Positions 1 through 8,261 of a DNA stretch of 64,000 bases are shown here, piece after piece. The notes below the pieces were generated by a model. That model had not been told where the DNA came from. It did not search any database and was given only the letters and a program-made list of their open reading frames with translations. Each line of letters begins with the position of its first letter. Position 1 is the stretch's first letter. Source of the DNA: Pseudomonas serbica (GTDB taxonomy: Bacteria; Pseudomonadota; Gammaproteobacteria; Pseudomonadales; Pseudomonadaceae); contig NZ_JAQIYM010000008.1 in the NCBI RefSeq assembly GCF_028823535.1, positions 186,001 through 250,000 of the forward strand, written 5' to 3'. Made by a program: the position numbers and the translations under genes.

Positions 1-1273
1 CCGCCAGGTAAATCCAGAACAGGTGTCCATAGCCCCAACCGGCCATCGCGGCCATGAGATATGGCGCGGTTCCACCAAACAACGTCACAGACAACGCATA
101 CGGCAAAGCGATACCGGTCACGCGAACTTCAGCTGGAAATTGTTCCGCCATGGTTACTGCAGAGGCTGCGCCGAAGCCTGTCATGATGACCATGGAGATG
201 GTTTGCAGGATGGTCACTTCCGTCAGGCTGATGCCTGCATGCAAAAGACCGAAGCTTGGCCACGCCCACAACACCGATGCGATGGCGAATGCAATCAGTA
301 CCGGCCGACGACCGACACGGTCGGCAAGTTTCCCGACAAAGGGCAGCAGCACCAGTGACACCCCCACCGAGATCACGCCTGCAAGCAATGTGTCACGGAT
401 CGACATACCGGTGATCAGGTGGACTTGCGAGGGATAGCTCACCATCCATACATAGTTCAGCAAATTACCAGCCATGGCGATGCCGATCACCCGCATCGCA
501 TCTTTTCTGTGGCTGAAAAACAGATCACGCAGAGGCTGTTTCTTGACGTTGCTCGCGGCGCGCGCCTTGAAGATTTCAGTCTCGCGCACCGACAGACGGA
601 TCCACAGCGCGATCACTCCCATCAGGGCGGCAATGATAAAGGCAACGCGCCAACCCCAGTCGTTCAACGCAGTGTCACTGCCCAGCGATGCCAGACCAAA
701 GCCCAGCAGGAACGAAACCATTGTCCCGGCATTGATCGCAAACCATTGCCAGGAGCCGGCGAATGCGCGGCGGTGTGCAGGTGCCGACTCGATCAGGAAC
801 GCCGAAGCGGAACCGAATTCACCACCAGCGGAAAACCCCTGGACCAGGCGCGCGAAGACCAGAATGATCGGTGCGGCAATTCCAATGCTGTCGTAGTTGG
901 GGCAAAGGCCGATGACCAGCGAGGCCAGCGACATCAGCAGGATAGAAAGCGTCAAACCTTTCTTGCGACCGTAGCGATCGGCTACCTGGCCGAGAACCGC
1001 ACCACCGATAGGCCGCATGATGAAGCCGACGGCAAAGATCGCCAACACCGACAGCAAGCTGGTAAGACCGTCCCCGGCCGGGAAGAACTGGCGGGCAAGG
1101 ATGGAAGAAAACGTGGCGTAAATAACCCAGTCGGTGTATTCGACGATGGTGCCAAGCGTTGCGGCGACAATGGCCTTTTTTTCGCCATAGGTCAGTTGTC
1201 GGCCTTTAGCATTCCCAGTGGCACCTGATGCTGGCTGCGTCAGTGCACTCATTAAACTATCGTCGTTATTCAT
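1..1273 (-). CDS. MHS-family MFS transporter (partial, 3' end outside window)
   Basis: 424 codons are present and the C-terminus lies beyond the window edge. The reverse-strand translation starts MNNDDSLMSA and shows the metabolite:H+ symporter (MHS) layout: a conserved cytoplasmic loop with ADRYGRKKGL after the second membrane segment, RLVQGFSAGGEFG in the fourth, and a second loop with GKLADRVGRRPVL. Relatives (ProP, KgtP, ShiA and citrate carriers) import carboxylates or betaines with protons across the inner membrane; the substrate here cannot be read from sequence. An alternative start is the ATG at 1252. It is divergent from the aldehyde dehydrogenase gene, and the 300 bp between them hold a LysR-type operator, so both are probably induced together by the imported compound. 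Confidence 0.85.
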   Translation of the reverse strand, partial: MNNDDSLMSALTQPASGATGNAKGRQLTYGEKKAIVAATLGTIVEYTDWVIYATFSSILARQFFPAGDGLTSLLSVLAIFAVGFIMRPIGGAVLGQVADRYGRKKGLTLSILLMSLASLVIGLCPNYDSIGIAAPIILVFARLVQGFSAGGEFGSASAFLIESAPAHRRAFAGSWQWFAINAGTMVSFLLGFGLASLGSDTALNDWGWRVAFIIAALMGVIALWIRLSVRETEIFKARAASNVKKQPLRDLFFSHRKDAMRVIGIAMAGNLLNYVWMVSYPSQVHLITGMSIRDTLLAGVISVGVSLVLLPFVGKLADRVGRRPVLIAFAIASVLWAWPSFGLLHAGISLTEVTILQTISMVIMTGFGAASAVTMAEQFPAEVRVTGIALPYALSVTLFGGTAPYLMAAMAGWGYGHLFWIYLA

Positions 1274-1573
1274 TTCTATGGCTCCCGTGGGCGCTATTAT
1301 TATTGACCTTTAGTCGCGGCCTTGTTACGGGTTAATACTGCTATTTACACCTCTCCAAGTGAATCGAGATTTACGCCCTGTATCGTTGACTAATTCTCAA
1401 TGCATAGGCGTCTATTGAATATTCCAGACTGTTTGAAGTCGATTGACATTTGCTCAATCGCCAACGTCACAAAAGTCAGTTGAGCAATAAGCGGCCTCTG
1501 GATGTAATAGGTATTCGTAATGGAGTTTTAAACAGTAAAGACGCCCTCACTGCAGTTTCAGAGGAGACACACA
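1274..1573. promoter_or_regulatory. Divergent promoter region, transporter / aldehyde dehydrogenase
   Basis: About 300 bp without a gene. It contains the operator at 1443-1457 and, 12 bp further, a second half-site (TTGAGCAA, near 1480-1487). The aldehyde dehydrogenase ribosome binding site (GAGGAG, about 1560-1565) lies just upstream of its ATG. I see no other recognisable element. Confidence 0.55.
1443..1457. promoter_or_regulatory. LysR-type operator TTGA-N7-TCAA, copy 1
   Basis: TTGA-CATTTGC-TCAA, an interrupted dyad of the T-N11-A type bound by LysR regulators. It is followed by a conserved right-hand block (CCAACGTCAC then AGTCAGTTG) also seen at copies 2, 3, 5 and 6. It lies about 115 bp upstream of the aldehyde dehydrogenase start. 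Confidence 0.65.
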
Positions 1574-3007
1574 ATGTTTGTAAAAGTTAACAGCTTCGTC
1601 GACGGCCGTTCCCTGGCGCCGGCTGACGGGCAGTATGTCGACAAGATCGATCCGCGCACCGGAGCCAAGATCAGTGAAGTCGCCAGCAGCGGGCCGAAGG
1701 ATGTGGCGCTGGCAATCGAGTCGGCAGCCTCGGCGCTGCAAGGCTGGCGCGACATGCGCCCCGCCGAACGTGGGCGCATCCTCAATGAATTCGGGCGCAT
1801 CATCCGTCAAAGCGAAAATACGCTGGGCGCACTGGAAAAGGCCGATACTGGTAAACCCGGCAGTGAGATGGCGGCGCTGATGGACCTGACTGCCCAGTAC
1901 TTCGAGTTTTATGGTGGCATCGTCAACGTCATGGACGGGGACGTGATCAACCAAGGCCCCGACTATCACATTTATACTCGCCGTGATCCCTTTGGCGTGA
2001 TTGGCGTCATCCTGCCTTGGAACGCCCCGCTCCACCAGGCTGCGCGCGCTATCGCGCCCGCCCTCGCTACCGGCAATACCGTGGTGGCCAAACCCTCCGA
2101 ACACACCTCTGCCTCGCTGGTGGAACTGGCGCGCATTGCCGTGCAAGCCGGAGTGCCTGCCGGCGTGTTCAATGTCATCGTGGGTAAAGGCAGCGTGATC
2201 GGCCCCGCCATGGCGCATAACCCACACATCCGCAAGATCTCCTTTACCGGCGGCCTGCGCGCTGGCCAGGAATTGGGACACATCGCCGCCGAACGCATCC
2301 TGCCGCTAACCCTTGAACTGGGCGGCAAGTCCGCCAATATCGTGTTCGACGATGCCGACCTCGATGCGGCCGCCAAAGGCTCGACCAAGGCATTTACCTG
2401 GAACAGCGGCCAATGGTGCGCGGCAGGCACACGGTTGCTGGTTCAGGAGAACATCCATGACCGCTTTGTCGACAAGCTGATTGCCGAAGTAAGTGCCCTA
2501 CGGGTCGGCCCGGAGGATGACTCGACGTCCGGGCCGATTACCACTCACGCGCAGTTCGAGAAGATCCAGAGCTACTTCGCCATCGCCGAGCGCGAGGGGC
2601 TGAAGCCGGCAATCGGCGGTAAGGTGGCCACGCGAGCGGGCTATGAAAACGGCTGGTATATCGAGCCGACGGTCTACACCGGTGTAACCAACAATATGAC
2701 CCTGGCGCGCGAGGAGATTTTTGGGCCTATCGTTTGCGTCATTCCCTTCAAGGATGAAGCCGATGCGTTGCGGATCGCCAACGACAGCGAATTCGGCCTC
2801 GGTGCCGGCATCTGGAGCCGTGACATCGGCCGGGTGCATCGGGTTGCGGCGCAGCTGGAGGCAGGCCGAATTGTCGTCAACGAGTACAGCGGCGGTTTCG
2901 TCCAGACGCCTTGCGGTGGCTTCAAGCAAAGTGGCTACGGTCGCGAGCAAGGCATCGACGCCCTCTCCCACTATACCCAGCTCAAATCTGTGATCATTCG
3001 CCTTTAA
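1574..3007 (+). CDS. NAD(P)-dependent aldehyde dehydrogenase
   Basis: 477 aa, the normal length for the aldehyde dehydrogenase superfamily, which oxidises an aldehyde to the acid with NAD(P)+. All hallmark motifs are present: PWNAP (active-site Asn, about residue 148), FTGG for cofactor binding, ELGGKS with the general-base Glu, and GQWCAAGTR carrying the catalytic Cys (about residue 281). The C-terminal part has EEIFGPIV and PCGGFKQSGYGRE, as in betaine/4-hydroxybenzaldehyde/2-hydroxymuconic semialdehyde types. The start follows a good GAGGAG site. It is monocistronic, ended by a hairpin, and shares an operator-bearing promoter region with the MHS transporter, which suggests a role in oxidising a catabolic aldehyde intermediate. 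The substrate is unknown. Confidence 0.92.
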   Translation: MFVKVNSFVDGRSLAPADGQYVDKIDPRTGAKISEVASSGPKDVALAIESAASALQGWRDMRPAERGRILNEFGRIIRQSENTLGALEKADTGKPGSEMAALMDLTAQYFEFYGGIVNVMDGDVINQGPDYHIYTRRDPFGVIGVILPWNAPLHQAARAIAPALATGNTVVAKPSEHTSASLVELARIAVQAGVPAGVFNVIVGKGSVIGPAMAHNPHIRKISFTGGLRAGQELGHIAAERILPLTLELGGKSANIVFDDADLDAAAKGSTKAFTWNSGQWCAAGTRLLVQENIHDRFVDKLIAEVSALRVGPEDDSTSGPITTHAQFEKIQSYFAIAEREGLKPAIGGKVATRAGYENGWYIEPTVYTGVTNNMTLAREEIFGPIVCVIPFKDEADALRIANDSEFGLGAGIWSRDIGRVHRVAAQLEAGRIVVNEYSGGFVQTPCGGFKQSGYGREQGIDALSHYTQLKSVIIRL

Positions 3008-3029
3008 GTCCATTCCACACAAAAAAACA

Positions 3030-3058
3030 AAGGGCACAGCCATTGGCTGTGCCCTTTT
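3030..3058. terminator. Bidirectional rho-independent terminator
   Basis: A 13-bp perfect stem (AAGGGCACAGCCA with its complement, one-base loop at 3043) followed by TTTT on the plus strand and preceded by an A-run that serves as a U-tract on the minus strand. It separates the convergent aldehyde dehydrogenase and OprD genes. Confidence 0.9.
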
Positions 3059-3069
3059 CGTTAACTTGT

Positions 3070-4350
3070 TTACCAGATGGGCAGGGAGTAGCTGAGAATC
3101 AACCTGTTCTCGTCGATATCGCTGGCAAAGTTGCTGCGTGTGCTGGCGTTCTTCCATTTCACGGCAAGGTTTTTCAACGCACCACTCTGAATGACGTACG
3201 CCAGTTCTGTGTCCCGTTCCCACTCTTTTCCAGCCTGAGCCCGGTTGCGCACACTCACCTCGTCGCCCGACAGATAGCGGGTCATGAAGGTCAGGCCAGG
3301 AATGCCAAGTGCTGTGAAGTTGTAGTCGTAGCGCAGCTGCCAGGAACGCTCATCCTGATTGCCGAAATCATTGATTTGCACCAGGTTGATCAGATAAGCA
3401 TCGGTGCCATTGAGGTTGGCGAAGCCGGTAGCGCCGCTCATACGTTGATACCCCAGTCCTACTGAATGTCCGATCGCGCTGTAGGTGAACATCGCGCCAA
3501 GTGCGGAGTTTTCGACGTTGCTGCCGCCCTCATCGAGGCTACGCGCCCAGCGGATATCGGACGTGAGCGATTGTCGCTCGGTAAGCGCCAGCTTGTGGTT
3601 TAACGTCAGGTAATGCTGCTGGTAGATGCCGTCCAGAACGCCGTAGTGGTAGGCCGCACTCAATGCCGGCGTCCAGCGATAGGTTACCCCTGCGAAATCG
3701 AAGCGCTCACTACTTGTCTTCCGGCCTGGCCGGATATTGCGTGCAGCGCCGTTGAACACCGTCATGGGCTCATTGTCGCTTGAGTTGCGCAGGTTGATAC
3801 GGTCGAATCGCCCGAGATCGACGGTCGTATTGCTCAGGTCGGCACTGTTGAGCCAGGCACCACGAAACGTCTGCGGCAACAAGCGCGTGTCGTTGTACAT
3901 CGCCACAGGCAGTTTGGGCATCAGGGTGCCGGCTTTCAGCGTGCTTTGCGCCAAGCGTACCTTGGCAGTCAGCCCCAGCTTGCTGTATTCATCCTGAGCG
4001 TGACCATCGCGGTCGGTAACGAGCAGACCCGTGCCGGTCCGTGATGGGCCCGAGTCCAACTTGATGCCGAGCATGCCCAATGCATCCAGGCCAACGCCGA
4101 TCGCTCCGGGCGTAAAGCCGGATTCATAACGCAGGACAAAACCTTGAGCCCACTCTTCTGCCTTGCTTTGCGCCGCACTTGATTGGCGAAAGTCGCGATT
4201 GAAGTAGTAGTTGCGTAAATCCATGCTGGCTTTGCTGTCGGTGATGAAGTCCGCATAAGCCGGAGAATGCACAGTGCTGACTGCGCCGCACAATGCCAGT
4301 CCTGAGGCTCGGTGAAAATGCTTGCGATGGCGCGTTTTAGCGATCTTCAT
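3070..4350 (-). CDS. OprD-family outer membrane porin
   Basis: 426 aa, typical of OprD/Occ porins, which admit small carboxylates or amino acids through the outer membrane. The start MKIAKTRHRK (ATG at 4350) follows AAGAGATC; an in-frame upstream extension lacks a ribosome binding site. A signal peptide is followed by the OprD N-terminal signature DFITDSKASMDLRNYYFNRDF, then EEWAQGFVLRYESGFT, a GVGLDALGMLGIKLD block, and the C-terminal ENRLILSYSLPIW ending in an aromatic residue for BAM insertion. It is divergent from a LysR gene, with copy 2 of the operator between them. It is clearly related to the second OprD at 34.9-36.2 kb. The solute is unknown but probably the same compound handled by the neighbouring operons. 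Confidence 0.93.
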   Translation of the reverse strand: MKIAKTRHRKHFHRASGLALCGAVSTVHSPAYADFITDSKASMDLRNYYFNRDFRQSSAAQSKAEEWAQGFVLRYESGFTPGAIGVGLDALGMLGIKLDSGPSRTGTGLLVTDRDGHAQDEYSKLGLTAKVRLAQSTLKAGTLMPKLPVAMYNDTRLLPQTFRGAWLNSADLSNTTVDLGRFDRINLRNSSDNEPMTVFNGAARNIRPGRKTSSERFDFAGVTYRWTPALSAAYHYGVLDGIYQQHYLTLNHKLALTERQSLTSDIRWARSLDEGGSNVENSALGAMFTYSAIGHSVGLGYQRMSGATGFANLNGTDAYLINLVQINDFGNQDERSWQLRYDYNFTALGIPGLTFMTRYLSGDEVSVRNRAQAGKEWERDTELAYVIQSGALKNLAVKWKNASTRSNFASDIDENRLILSYSLPIW

Positions 4351-4461
4351 AAATGGATCTCTTATTGTTGTCGGAAGCCGCAACACGACCAGATGGCGCG
4401 TGCGCGCCGATCGTAGAAATCGCAGCCCCCGGACGACAATCGATTAAAACGGGCGCCTGCC

Positions 4462-4476
4462 TTGAGCTTTTATCAA
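4462..4476. promoter_or_regulatory. LysR-type operator TTGA-N7-TCAA, copy 2
   Basis: TTGA-GCTTTTA-TCAA in the oprD/lysR divergent region, followed by ACGTTCAC and ATTGTTG, which resembles the right-hand block of the other copies. It lies about 110 bp from both start codons, so it could serve autoregulation of the LysR gene and control of the porin. Confidence 0.55.
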
Positions 4477-4574
4477 ACGTTCACTTTATTGTTGGGATGC
4501 GTCGGGCAATTAAATACACTCCGCGTCCTCGTTTTTTCCAATACAGTAACTTCCAACAACAAGAGATGACTTCC

Positions 4575-5480
4575 ATGGACCGACTGCCGCCACTGAATGC
4601 CATCCGCGCGTTTGAGTCCGTAGCGCGTCATTTGAGCATCACCCATGCCGCCGATGAGTTGAATGTCACGCCGGGTGCGGTCAGTCGACAGATCCGCGCG
4701 CTCGAGGAATTTCTAGGACTCGACCTGTTTGTCCGGGGGCACCGGCAAATCACCTTGACCCCCTCCGGCGAACAATATTTCCGTGCGGTGGCCAGGATGA
4801 TCGAAGACTTGCGCGGTGCCACGAAGAAACTCATGTCGCCGCCCTTGCGTCGGCAAATCAAGGTGCGTGCCTACACCACGTTTGCCATGCAATGGTTGAT
4901 ACCCAGGCTGGCCAGCTTTCACGCCGAACATCCCAAGATCGAAGTGTTGTTGACTGCATCGCTCGAGCCGGTCGACTTTTACAAGGAAGACATCGATGCC
5001 GCGATCCGTCTTGGTTCCGGCGAATGGCCTAATTGCAATTGTTACGTGTTGAGCGACAACCGCCTTGCACCTGTCTGCAGCCCTTCGCTTTTGCAACACG
5101 GGCCGGGCCTGAACACACCCGCCGACATCGCGCAGTACACCATGCTGCACTCGATCGCCAGACCCGAGGACTGGCGCTACTGGCTGGAGGCATGCGGTGT
5201 TAGCCGAGACGTCGATGCGCTTGCTGGCATGTCATATCAGAGTTCTTCGATGGTCTATGCCGCTGCCGCCGGTGGCCAGGGAATTGCCATGGCGCAGTTG
5301 TTCCTGGTTGAGAAAGAGCTGCGGGACGGCACCCTGATCAGGCCTTTCGAGCAAATTGTCGACATGGGCGTGTACACCTATTATCTGCTCACGCCAAAAC
5401 ACCGCGAAGAAAGCGATGACACGCGGGTTTTTCGCGAGTGGATCCTCGAACAGGCACGTTTGACCCGCGAAGGCGCTTGA
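4575..5480 (+). CDS. LysR-family regulator, GcvA-like
   Basis: 301 aa. The N-terminal winged helix begins MDRLPPLNAIRAFESVARHL and contains AADELNVTPGAVSRQIRALEEFLGL, the GcvA/AmpR-like subgroup pattern. An effector-binding domain follows, with the usual VDFYKEDIDAAIRLG motif. I chose the second ATG (4575), spaced 9-10 nt from AAGAG; the ATG at 4566 sits too close to it. It is divergent from the OprD gene. Its own stop codon lies inside operator copy 3. It is the nearest regulator to copies 1-4 of the shared operator and is my candidate for the protein that binds them. It may activate the transporter, porin and CoA operon in response to the substrate. Confidence 0.9.
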   Translation: MDRLPPLNAIRAFESVARHLSITHAADELNVTPGAVSRQIRALEEFLGLDLFVRGHRQITLTPSGEQYFRAVARMIEDLRGATKKLMSPPLRRQIKVRAYTTFAMQWLIPRLASFHAEHPKIEVLLTASLEPVDFYKEDIDAAIRLGSGEWPNCNCYVLSDNRLAPVCSPSLLQHGPGLNTPADIAQYTMLHSIARPEDWRYWLEACGVSRDVDALAGMSYQSSSMVYAAAAGGQGIAMAQLFLVEKELRDGTLIRPFEQIVDMGVYTYYLLTPKHREESDDTRVFREWILEQARLTREGA

Positions 5481-5491
5481 GTTTTTTTCAA
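5477..5491. promoter_or_regulatory. LysR-type operator TTGA-N7-TCAA, copy 3
   Basis: TTGA-GTTTTTT-TCAA. The first half-site includes the TGA stop of the LysR gene. It is followed by GGCCAATAACTCCTTTG, close to the matching block of copy 6 (GGCCAAAAACTCCGTTG). It lies about 85 bp upstream of the dehydrogenase start at 5575. Confidence 0.7.
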
Positions 5492-5574
5492 CCAAAACAG
5501 GCCAATAACTCCTTTGTCGCAGGGAAATCCGCGCACCTAGTATGGTGTCTTCCCAATAATAAGGTCGACACGCC

Positions 5575-6513
5575 ATGAGCAATTTTCCTAAGCATTGCGA
5601 CTCTGCATCGAACGAAACCATCGGTTTTATCGGGTTAGGCGCAATGGGTCAGAAAATGGCCCACCACCTGCTGGACAACGGCTATGGCCTGAGCCTCTTC
5701 GATCCCAACCCGCAAGTATTGGCACCCTTGCTCGCACGCGGAGCGCGCAACCACGCCAGCCCCCGCGAAGTCGCCGATCACGCCCAGATCGTACTGATTT
5801 GCGTGCCGACCCCGGATATCGTCGAGCACGTGGTGCTGGGCGACAACGGGGTCATCCACGGTGAACTGGTGAAAATCCTGGTGGACCACTCCACCACCGG
5901 TCCGAGTATGGCCAGGCGCGTGGAGCAGGCGTTGCGTAAACGCGGTATCCAGGCATTGGACGCGCCCTTGGCCGGTGGCGTGACAGGCGCAGTCAATGGG
6001 ACCCTGTCGGTGATGGTCGGGGGTGACCAGACCGCTTTCCAACAGTGCGAGCCGGTGTTCGCCTGTTTCGGCAAAAAAGTCGAACATATCGGCACAACGC
6101 CAGGCCTGGGCCAGACCTTGAAGCTGGTCAACAACATGATCGTTGGAGCCACTCTGGTGGCCACCAGCGAAGCACTGCTATTCGGTATCAAGTCCGGGCT
6201 AGAACCAGGGCAGATGCTGGAAATGCTCAACGCAAGTACCGCCCGCAGTTTCAGCAGTGAACAGATACTGGCCGGTACCGTGATGCAGCGCGAATTCGAT
6301 TTCGGCTTTCGCCTGGACCTGATGCGCAAGGATATACGGCTGTTCCTCGCCGAGGCGGAAAACGTCGGCACATCGGCCTTCACCTGCGCAGTGGTCAAGC
6401 AGTTCTTCGATCAGGCCATGAGCGAAGGTGACCCGGCCCGCGACATGACCCATGTAGTCAAAGTGCTCGAAAAAATGGCCGGCGCCACCATCGGGGGGCG
6501 TACCTCGTCATAG
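5575..6513 (+). CDS. 3-hydroxyisobutyrate dehydrogenase-family oxidoreductase
   Basis: 312 aa beta-hydroxyacid dehydrogenase. An N-terminal Rossmann fold shows GFIGLGAMGQKMAHHL (about residues 18-33). The substrate-binding stretch DHSTTGPSMARRVEQAL and DAPLAGGVTGAVNGTLSVMVGG follow, then the catalytic lysine in KLVNNMIVGATLV (about residue 183). Family members oxidise 3-hydroxyisobutyrate, tartronate semialdehyde or related beta-hydroxy acids with NAD(P)+. It stands alone downstream of the LysR gene with its own operator. The short N-terminal extension before the fold (about 17 residues) is unusual but harmless. The substrate cannot be assigned; co-regulation with thiolase and enoyl-CoA hydratase genes points to a hydroxy-acid intermediate. 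Confidence 0.9.
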   Translation: MSNFPKHCDSASNETIGFIGLGAMGQKMAHHLLDNGYGLSLFDPNPQVLAPLLARGARNHASPREVADHAQIVLICVPTPDIVEHVVLGDNGVIHGELVKILVDHSTTGPSMARRVEQALRKRGIQALDAPLAGGVTGAVNGTLSVMVGGDQTAFQQCEPVFACFGKKVEHIGTTPGLGQTLKLVNNMIVGATLVATSEALLFGIKSGLEPGQMLEMLNASTARSFSSEQILAGTVMQREFDFGFRLDLMRKDIRLFLAEAENVGTSAFTCAVVKQFFDQAMSEGDPARDMTHVVKVLEKMAGATIGGRTSS

Positions 6514-6646
6514 CCTCACCCTCCTCCTTTTCTGGATGAAGGAAAGCTGTCTTCGCTGACGGGTTTCAAGGCGTAAAATATACCAGGCGGGCCGGTAAGG
6601 CCGCCTGCGTGGGCGTCTCTCAACGCGCCCCTCTACCGCTCCTGGT

Positions 6647-6661
6647 TTGATTTTTTCTCAA
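6647..6661. promoter_or_regulatory. LysR-type operator TTGA-N7-TCAA, copy 4
   Basis: TTGA-TTTTTTC-TCAA, identical in all 15 bases to copy 6. The right-hand block is AACCGCG then TATCGTTTG. It lies about 100 bp upstream of the first gene of the CoA operon (6759). Confidence 0.7.
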
Positions 6662-6758
6662 TTCAACCGCGTTTTTATATCGTTTGTCGCCCATTGAGGC
6701 GTATCCGAACATACCTCCAGACGTTCGCTATCGAGCGTCGATAAAAACAGGAGGTCAC

Positions 6759-7118
6759 ATGAACAGTCCGTCACCCATCTGGGCATCCACCACACCGCCC
6801 GCTCTTGCTGCCTCACGACATCTGGGCACTGACGAAATCTTCTTTCCCGCGGTACCTGCAGAATCGCCCCTGGCCGATCAGTTCCAGGACACCACCCTGA
6901 GCGTGGAAGGCCGCGTGTATAGCTTCACCATCATGCACCCCAGCCCCAAGAGCGGCTTGACCCCCTTCGTTCTGGCCTACGTCGACCTACCCGGTCCGGT
7001 CCGCCTGTTCGGCCGCCTCAATGGCAGCAGCGGCCGTCCGTTCATTGGCGAAAAATGCCGTGTGATTGCCGACGAGACTTTTGGCTACGTATTCGAATCC
7101 CTGGAGGTACGTCCATGA
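6759..7118 (+). CDS. OB-fold (DUF35-type) thiolase partner protein without zinc ribbon
   Basis: 119 aa, starting at the ATG after a perfect AGGAGGT. Residues about 25-118 look like the OB-fold half of DUF35/ChsH2-type acyl-CoA-associated proteins (LSVEGRVYSFTIMHP, GLTPFVLAYVDLPGPVRLFGRL, GEKCRVIADETFGYVFESLEVRP). These partner SCP2-type thiolases or aldolases. The rubredoxin-like zinc ribbon normally at the N-terminus is absent: only one cysteine is present. Its stop overlaps the thiolase start (ATGA), so the two are translationally coupled and probably form a complex. It is the first gene of a six-gene operon. Confidence 0.75.
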   Translation: MNSPSPIWASTTPPALAASRHLGTDEIFFPAVPAESPLADQFQDTTLSVEGRVYSFTIMHPSPKSGLTPFVLAYVDLPGPVRLFGRLNGSSGRPFIGEKCRVIADETFGYVFESLEVRP

Positions 7119-8260
7119 CCCAGATGCATGTAATGGGCGCGGCGATGACGCCATTTGGCCGCCACGTTGGTGTGATGGCACCGGAGCTTGCCCAGCGAGC
7201 GATTCTTGACGCGGTGGCCGACGCCGGCATTGCCCTGGCCGACATCCAGGCGGTTTATTGCGCCAATGTGTTGGGCGGAATGATTCTCGGCCAGGTGATC
7301 TTGCGTGACCTGGGCCTCAAGGGCATTCCGGTCTACAACATCGAAAACGCCTGCGCCAGCGGCGCCACGGCGGTCCACCTGGCTCGGCATGCACTTCTGG
7401 CCGGGCAATACGAGCGGGTACTGGTGTTTGGCATCGAGCAATTGACCGCGCTGGGCGGCGGCACCATCCCCATGCAGCGCAACGATCGCATGACCGACCT
7501 GTACGCCACCGCCGGTATGGTCCTGCCTGCGGTGTACGCCATGCGTGCCACCCGTTTTATCCATGAGCGCGATGCCAAACCAGCCGACCTCGCGGCTATC
7601 GCCGTGAAAAACCGCCACCATGGTTCGCTCAATGAATATGCGCAGCAGCGTACCGAAGTCACCCTGGAACAGGTGCTGAGTTCGCGGATGATCGCCGACC
7701 CGCTGACCCTGTTGCAGTGCTGCCCGTCGCAAGTCGATGGCGCTGCCGCAATGGTGCTCGGAACGCAGCCGGGACCACAGGCCAAAGCCGTCAAGGTGCT
7801 GGGGTCGATCGTTGTCTCGGGCATGCGCGAAACCGGTGATGACGACATTCTCGATGCCGAAATCACCGCGCGGGCGGCACGCATGGCCTATGAGCAAGCC
7901 GGTGTGGCGCCCGCTGATATCGGCGTGGTCGAACTGCATGACGCCTTCACTATCGCCGAATTGCTCTATTACGAAGCCCTCGGCCTGGCGGCACCGGGCG
8001 AAGCCGTGTCGTTGTTGCACTCCGGTGCCACCGCCCTTGGCGGCCGCGTACCAGTCAACCCCAGTGGCGGTCTGCTTGCCAAGGGCCATCCACTAGGCGC
8101 CACTGGCGTCGCACAAATGGTCGAGCTGACCTGGCAATTGCAAGGGCGTGCCGGCAGCCGCCAGGCCGGTACACCGAAGCTGGGCCTGGCTCAATGCACC
8201 GGTGGAGGCATCGCCGGCGTCGATCACGCTGCCTCTGCCGTCCACATTCTGGGAGTTTGA
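7115..8260 (+). CDS. Thiolase-family acyl-CoA acetyltransferase (SCP2-type)
   Basis: 381 aa. The nucleophilic Cys lies in NIENACASGATAVHLA (about residue 83), the lid motif is VELHDAFTIAELLYYEALGL, and the catalytic His and second Cys are in GHPLGATG and LAQCTGGG near the C-terminus. The full Cys-His-Cys set argues for real thiolytic cleavage of a 3-ketoacyl-CoA rather than the retro-aldol variant. The start overlaps the upstream OB-fold gene by 4 bp and has its own GGAGGT. With the following dehydrogenase and hydratase it makes up the last steps of a beta-oxidation spiral. Confidence 0.9.
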   Translation: MTQMHVMGAAMTPFGRHVGVMAPELAQRAILDAVADAGIALADIQAVYCANVLGGMILGQVILRDLGLKGIPVYNIENACASGATAVHLARHALLAGQYERVLVFGIEQLTALGGGTIPMQRNDRMTDLYATAGMVLPAVYAMRATRFIHERDAKPADLAAIAVKNRHHGSLNEYAQQRTEVTLEQVLSSRMIADPLTLLQCCPSQVDGAAAMVLGTQPGPQAKAVKVLGSIVVSGMRETGDDDILDAEITARAARMAYEQAGVAPADIGVVELHDAFTIAELLYYEALGLAAPGEAVSLLHSGATALGGRVPVNPSGGLLAKGHPLGATGVAQMVELTWQLQGRAGSRQAGTPKLGLAQCTGGGIAGVDHAASAVHILGV

Positions 8261-8261
8261 G

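Noticed and set aside
419..1228. 269-codon plus-strand frame at the left end
   Set aside because: It is antisense to the MHS transporter, whose reverse translation shows both conserved loop motifs.
7085..8089. 334-codon minus-strand frame over the thiolase gene
   Set aside because: The plus strand has all thiolase motifs and good ribosome binding sites; the antisense frame has low-complexity composition and no site.
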